The translations under genes were made by a program, and so were the position numbers. From Sulfurospirillum diekertiae (GTDB lineage: Bacteria; Campylobacterota; Campylobacteria; Campylobacterales; Sulfurospirillaceae), in the NCBI RefSeq assembly GCF_011769985.2, contig NZ_CP039734.2, positions 992,001 through 1,056,000 of the forward strand: a stretch of DNA of 64,000 bases, in the 5' to 3' direction. How positions within the stretch are numbered: position 1 is the first letter of the stretch; the number at the start of each line of letters is the position of its first letter. The notes below the pieces were generated by a model. The model searched no databases. It was not told the DNA's origin and was given only the letters and a program-made list of their open reading frames with translations. Positions 61,723-64,000 of the stretch are shown here, one piece after another.

Positions 61723-62055
61723 ATGAAAACGTTGGATCAATATTACAAACTAAAAGATGCAGAAGATTTTTTTGAGTTTTTTGGTGTTGAGTACGATAAG
61801 CACATCGTTGAAGTCAAGCGTTTTCATATTATGAAAGAGTATGGAACCCTTATTAAAAAAGGGTTTGAGAATTTTAATGGTAATGAAAAATACCTGATGG
61901 ATTTTCTAAAGTTTGCTTTGATTCGTGTTTATATGGATTACAAACATGGACATGCTCCTAGTGCGGCCGAAGTCTGGGGAATGTTGGAAGACGGCAAAGC
62001 CAAAGGGTGTTTAGCATGTGCTATATCATCGGAAGGAGGAAACTGTGCCTGCTAA
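61723..62055 (+). CDS. nifW: Nitrogenase-stabilising protein NifW
   Basis: 110 residues. DAEDFFEFFGVEYDKHIVEVKRFHIMKEY is the NifW core. A C-terminal tail with four cysteines (GCLACAISSEGGNCAC) is unusual and may bind metal. NifW helps keep the MoFe protein active in air. The gene overlaps nifZ by 11 bases. Confidence 0.88.
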   Translation: MKTLDQYYKLKDAEDFFEFFGVEYDKHIVEVKRFHIMKEYGTLIKKGFENFNGNEKYLMDFLKFALIRVYMDYKHGHAPSAAEVWGMLEDGKAKGCLACAISSEGGNCAC

Positions 62056-62410
62056 TGATGAAATTGTTTTGCATGATAGTGTGACCGCAAAACTTTCGGG
62101 GAAAGATGAGCCAAAAGCGAAATTTTTTCTGGGGCAAAAAGTACAACTTTTGGAAGATGTTAAGAATGATGGAACCTATCCTTATCTTAAAATCGGTGAG
62201 GTGATGATTAAAAAAGGCTCAGTGGGGTACATTCGTACTATTGGTGAGTTTTTACAAGTCATTCGTGTGTACGAAGTTCATTTTTTAGATGCAGAGGCGG
62301 TTGTTGAGGTCATTGGATGTCGGGAACATGAGCTTGAAGCACTTGAGCCTTATCGTGATCTTGAAGCCGAAGAAGTTGAATGGATGATGAATCACTATAA
62401 CCAAAGTTAA
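62045..62410 (+). CDS. nifZ: Nitrogenase maturation protein NifZ
   Basis: About 121 residues from GTG 62045, which has AAGGAGG five bases upstream. KFFLGQKVQLLEDVKNDGTYPY and GSVGYIRTIGEFLQVIRVYEVHFL are NifZ motifs. NifZ acts in P-cluster maturation of the MoFe protein. The frame upstream is open to a GTG at 62018, but that has no ribosome binding site. Confidence 0.87.
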   Translation: MPANDEIVLHDSVTAKLSGKDEPKAKFFLGQKVQLLEDVKNDGTYPYLKIGEVMIKKGSVGYIRTIGEFLQVIRVYEVHFLDAEAVVEVIGCREHELEALEPYRDLEAEEVEWMMNHYNQS

Positions 62411-62478
62411 TCATAAGAGTCATAAAAAAAGTTCTGAAAGAAAACGAATAAAACAAATCTTAGTAAGGAGGAAAAGTC

Positions 62479-62817
62479 ATGGCGAAAGTAATCTTTATGC
62501 ATTTTGATAAAGAAAAAGATGGTATCTACGATGCCAAAATAGGCGAACCAGTGGTGCGTTTAGCAAAAGAGAAGGGGATTCCTATCACTTTTGATCCTAA
62601 AGACCATTCAACATGTTTGATAAATGTTGAGAATATTAGCGAAGAAGAGCCTACCAGTTACATGGAAGACGAAGAGCTTGATGAGCTTGTAAAACTTGGC
62701 GCTATTAGCCAAGAAGATGCTGATATTTGCCAACAGTTCACAGTTAGCCCAAAAGTGCGCATCGCTTCAATGATGATGATCAAGGGCGATGTTTTAATTA
62801 AACCATTTAAAAAGTAA
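62479..62817 (+). CDS. Ferredoxin-fold protein lacking cluster cysteines
   Basis: 112 residues. RIASMMMIKGDVLIKPF at the C terminus aligns with the RLACQMKI end of [2Fe-2S] ferredoxins, and ITFDPKDHSTC aligns with the cluster loop, but only Cys46 and Cys84 remain and the four ligands are lost. It lies next to the intact ferredoxin gene at 62828, which suggests duplication and decay or a new regulatory role. AAGGAGG precedes the ATG. Confidence 0.7.
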   Translation: MAKVIFMHFDKEKDGIYDAKIGEPVVRLAKEKGIPITFDPKDHSTCLINVENISEEEPTSYMEDEELDELVKLGAISQEDADICQQFTVSPKVRIASMMMIKGDVLIKPFKK

Positions 62818-62827
62818 AGGATCACGT

Positions 62828-63124
62828 ATGACAACAAGAGTAGAAATTATCAATGATTTTTTAGCAATTAATGTAAAACCGGGCGCAACGATTCAAGATG
62901 TTGTTGAAGCAAGTGGTAGTGCGCTTCCTTTTGGTTGCCGTGATGGTCAATGTGGCACATGTGCTGTTGAGATCGTTCAAGGTATGGAGTTTTTGTCTCC
63001 AAAAAATGAAAAAGAAGTTAAAGTGCTTAAAGAGATCTGCTTTGGCACCTGTACTCCAAACACTCGTCTTGCATGTCAGATGAAAATCGACAAGCCAAAC
63101 GGCGTTGTAAGAATTAAATACTAA
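62828..63124 (+). CDS. [2Fe-2S] ferredoxin of nif operon
   Basis: 98 residues with plant/FdxB-type cluster motif Cys37-x4-Cys42-x2-Cys45 (CRDGQCGTC) and the last ligand Cys83 (RLACQM). Two extra cysteines at 71 and 75 (CFGTC). Likely donates electrons to nitrogenase or its assembly proteins. It starts ten bases after the cysteine-poor paralogue. Confidence 0.9.
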   Translation: MTTRVEIINDFLAINVKPGATIQDVVEASGSALPFGCRDGQCGTCAVEIVQGMEFLSPKNEKEVKVLKEICFGTCTPNTRLACQMKIDKPNGVVRIKY

Positions 63125-63134
63125 GATTGTTCTA

Positions 63135-63190
63135 AGAGTTCTTGAAGAACTCTAACGTAGTGTTCACAGTAATACTTTGCACACTACGTT
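63135..63190 (+). terminator. Two tandem hairpins after the ferredoxin gene
   Basis: AGAGTTCT TGA AGAACTCT at 63135-63153 and AACGTAGTG / CACTACGTT at 63154-63162 and 63182-63190. Both stems are perfect (8 and 9 bp). They follow the ferredoxin stop by 11 bases and precede rpoN, so they may end the nif transcript; no T run follows. Confidence 0.5.
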
Positions 63191-63234
63191 ATCTCTCCTG
63201 TACCTTTTCATCCAAATTCATATCTACATTGTTA

Positions 63235-63324
63235 TGGTGTTTCTGAAAAATACAAACTATATGCGTAAAAATTAAGCAGCAATAACTTCTAAAAACACCA
63301 GAGCTTTGGGCATAATTTACGCAT
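63235..63324 (+). promoter_or_regulatory. rpoN leader with two interleaved inverted repeats
   Basis: TGGTGTTT (63235-63242) pairs with AAACACCA (63293-63300); ATGCGTAAA (63261-63269) pairs with TTTACGCAT (63316-63324). The second pair includes the A and T of the rpoN ATG. The arms interleave, so the two stems would form a pseudoknot or compete. Confidence 0.45.
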
Positions 63325-64000
63325 GAGAAGTATCAACCTAGAATTCAAACAAAAGCAGAGTCTAAACCTCTCTTTAAAACTTTGGCTCCCACTGTTACAG
63401 CTTCCTCTTCAAGAGTTAAGTACGCACCTTGAAACATTGTCGTACGAAAACCCTTTTTTAGAGGTTAAGCGCCCCTTTGAACAAAACCTAGGTTCTAGCC
63501 ATGGTATCGTCGAAGAGTTGGTACTGGGTAGTGAGTCTTTGCATGAAAAAATCATTGAGCAGATTGTACCACCCCTTTTCCCAACACCTATTTCTCAAAA
63601 AGTCGCCCATGAAATACTGTGTGACATTACCGATGAGGGCTATTTTGATGGCGATATGGAAAAAATTGCACAGACGTGTGGTGTGTATACAGAATATGTT
63701 GAGCGTATTCGTCAGCGTTTTTCCAAACTTGAGCCATATGGTGTTGGTGCGCTAGATAGCAAAGAATCGTTTGTTTTTCAATTAGATGCTCTCAGCGATG
63801 ACATTGACGATGAACTATATAATCTAGTTCTCAAGATGATCGATCAGATGGCCAAGGTCGATAAATTTTCAAGGCATGGGCGTTTTGAAGAAGCCAAAGC
63901 GGTCATTAAAAAATTTGCGAATCCGCCCGCTTTAGAGTATCAATCAACACCTAAACAGATTATTCCCGATTTTTTTGTTGAAGTAGATGATGATATTAAA
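63323..64000 (+). CDS. rpoN: RNA polymerase sigma-54 factor, 5' part (runs off the window)
   Basis: 226 residues visible. The Gln/Leu-rich region I (LEFKQKQSLNLSLKLWLPLLQLPLQ, start of the domain that binds activators) and the core-binding region with ITDEGYFDGDMEKIAQTCG and FSKLEPYGVGALDSKE are diagnostic of RpoN. The start ATG 63323 lies in a hairpin-prone leader and has a poor ribosome binding site. A sigma-54 gene beside nif operons with GGAACA-type promoters suggests dedicated control. Confidence 0.9.
   Translation, partial: MRSINLEFKQKQSLNLSLKLWLPLLQLPLQELSTHLETLSYENPFLEVKRPFEQNLGSSHGIVEELVLGSESLHEKIIEQIVPPLFPTPISQKVAHEILCDITDEGYFDGDMEKIAQTCGVYTEYVERIRQRFSKLEPYGVGALDSKESFVFQLDALSDDIDDELYNLVLKMIDQMAKVDKFSRHGRFEEAKAVIKKFANPPALEYQSTPKQIIPDFFVEVDDDIK

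Noticed and set aside
63135-63153. Second relic of the IS terminal repeat
   Set aside because: The partial match comes from its own palindromic form; it is better explained as the hairpin after the ferredoxin gene.

Overview
The window looks like a chromosomal piece of a Campylobacterota (Epsilonproteobacteria) bacterium, most like Sulfurospirillum. Reasons: low GC content; many histidine kinases with the AHQWRQP phosphoacceptor box; a bifunctional RibBA with a degenerate second half; twin-arginine flavoprotein / multihaem cytochrome / NrfH modules; and a nif cluster of Sulfurospirillum/Wolinella-like composition. The genus is inferred from gene content; no database search was possible.

Layout. 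1-7781: a sensory island with a partial propeller-like protein, REC-PAS, OmpR-type and REC-GGDEF-EAL response regulators and two HWRQP histidine kinases. 7873-12173: FIST protein, YbaK, a nuclease and several small membrane or unknown proteins. 12454-12694: tRNA-Gln, tRNA-fMet and a decayed tRNA-like sequence. 12787-16051: ribBA, a KefB-type antiporter and a META lipoprotein. 16042-23190: a tightly overlapping minus-strand operon (FtsX-type permease, ABC ATPase, divergent haem-copper-oxidase-like protein, a membrane protein split by a 914 bp IS element, YceI, phosphoesterase, truncated histidine kinase). 23268-35480: housekeeping genes (exonuclease, HAD phosphatase, iron alcohol dehydrogenase, PAS-GGDEF-EAL, methyltransferases, deformylase, thioesterase, MFS, lipoprotein, uracil-DNA glycosylase).

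35516-64000 is a mosaic nitrogen-fixation region. It contains LRR protein, BFD-like protein, nifV and nifB; then a c-di-GMP/two-component block; then flavodiiron protein, NifX-like protein and ferredoxin diverging from nifE-nifN; then an inserted block of about 10.5 kb (respiratory flavoprotein reductase with tetrahaem cytochrome, NrfH-type quinol dehydrogenase and porin, a pseudo-receiver regulator, a broken homocysteine methyltransferase, a Cache-CheW protein and an MscS channel); then nifX, DUF269, flavodoxin, nifW, nifZ, two ferredoxin-fold proteins and the start of an rpoN gene. nifHDK are not in the window. Four sites of the form GGAACA-N6-TG(C/T) resemble sigma-54 promoters. They precede nifB, the ferredoxin/flavodiiron operon, the Cache-CheW gene and nifX, which fits the rpoN gene at the right edge.

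The strongest signal not explained by genes is a 12 bp perfect palindrome, TTTACATGTAAA, found 20 times (plus about 11 near-copies) across the window, inside genes and between them. Its length and composition predict far less than one chance occurrence. A second new element is an intergenic repeat of about 85 bp present in two inverted copies (23285-23369 and 37897-37983); it has compensatory changes in one hairpin, suggesting conserved structure.
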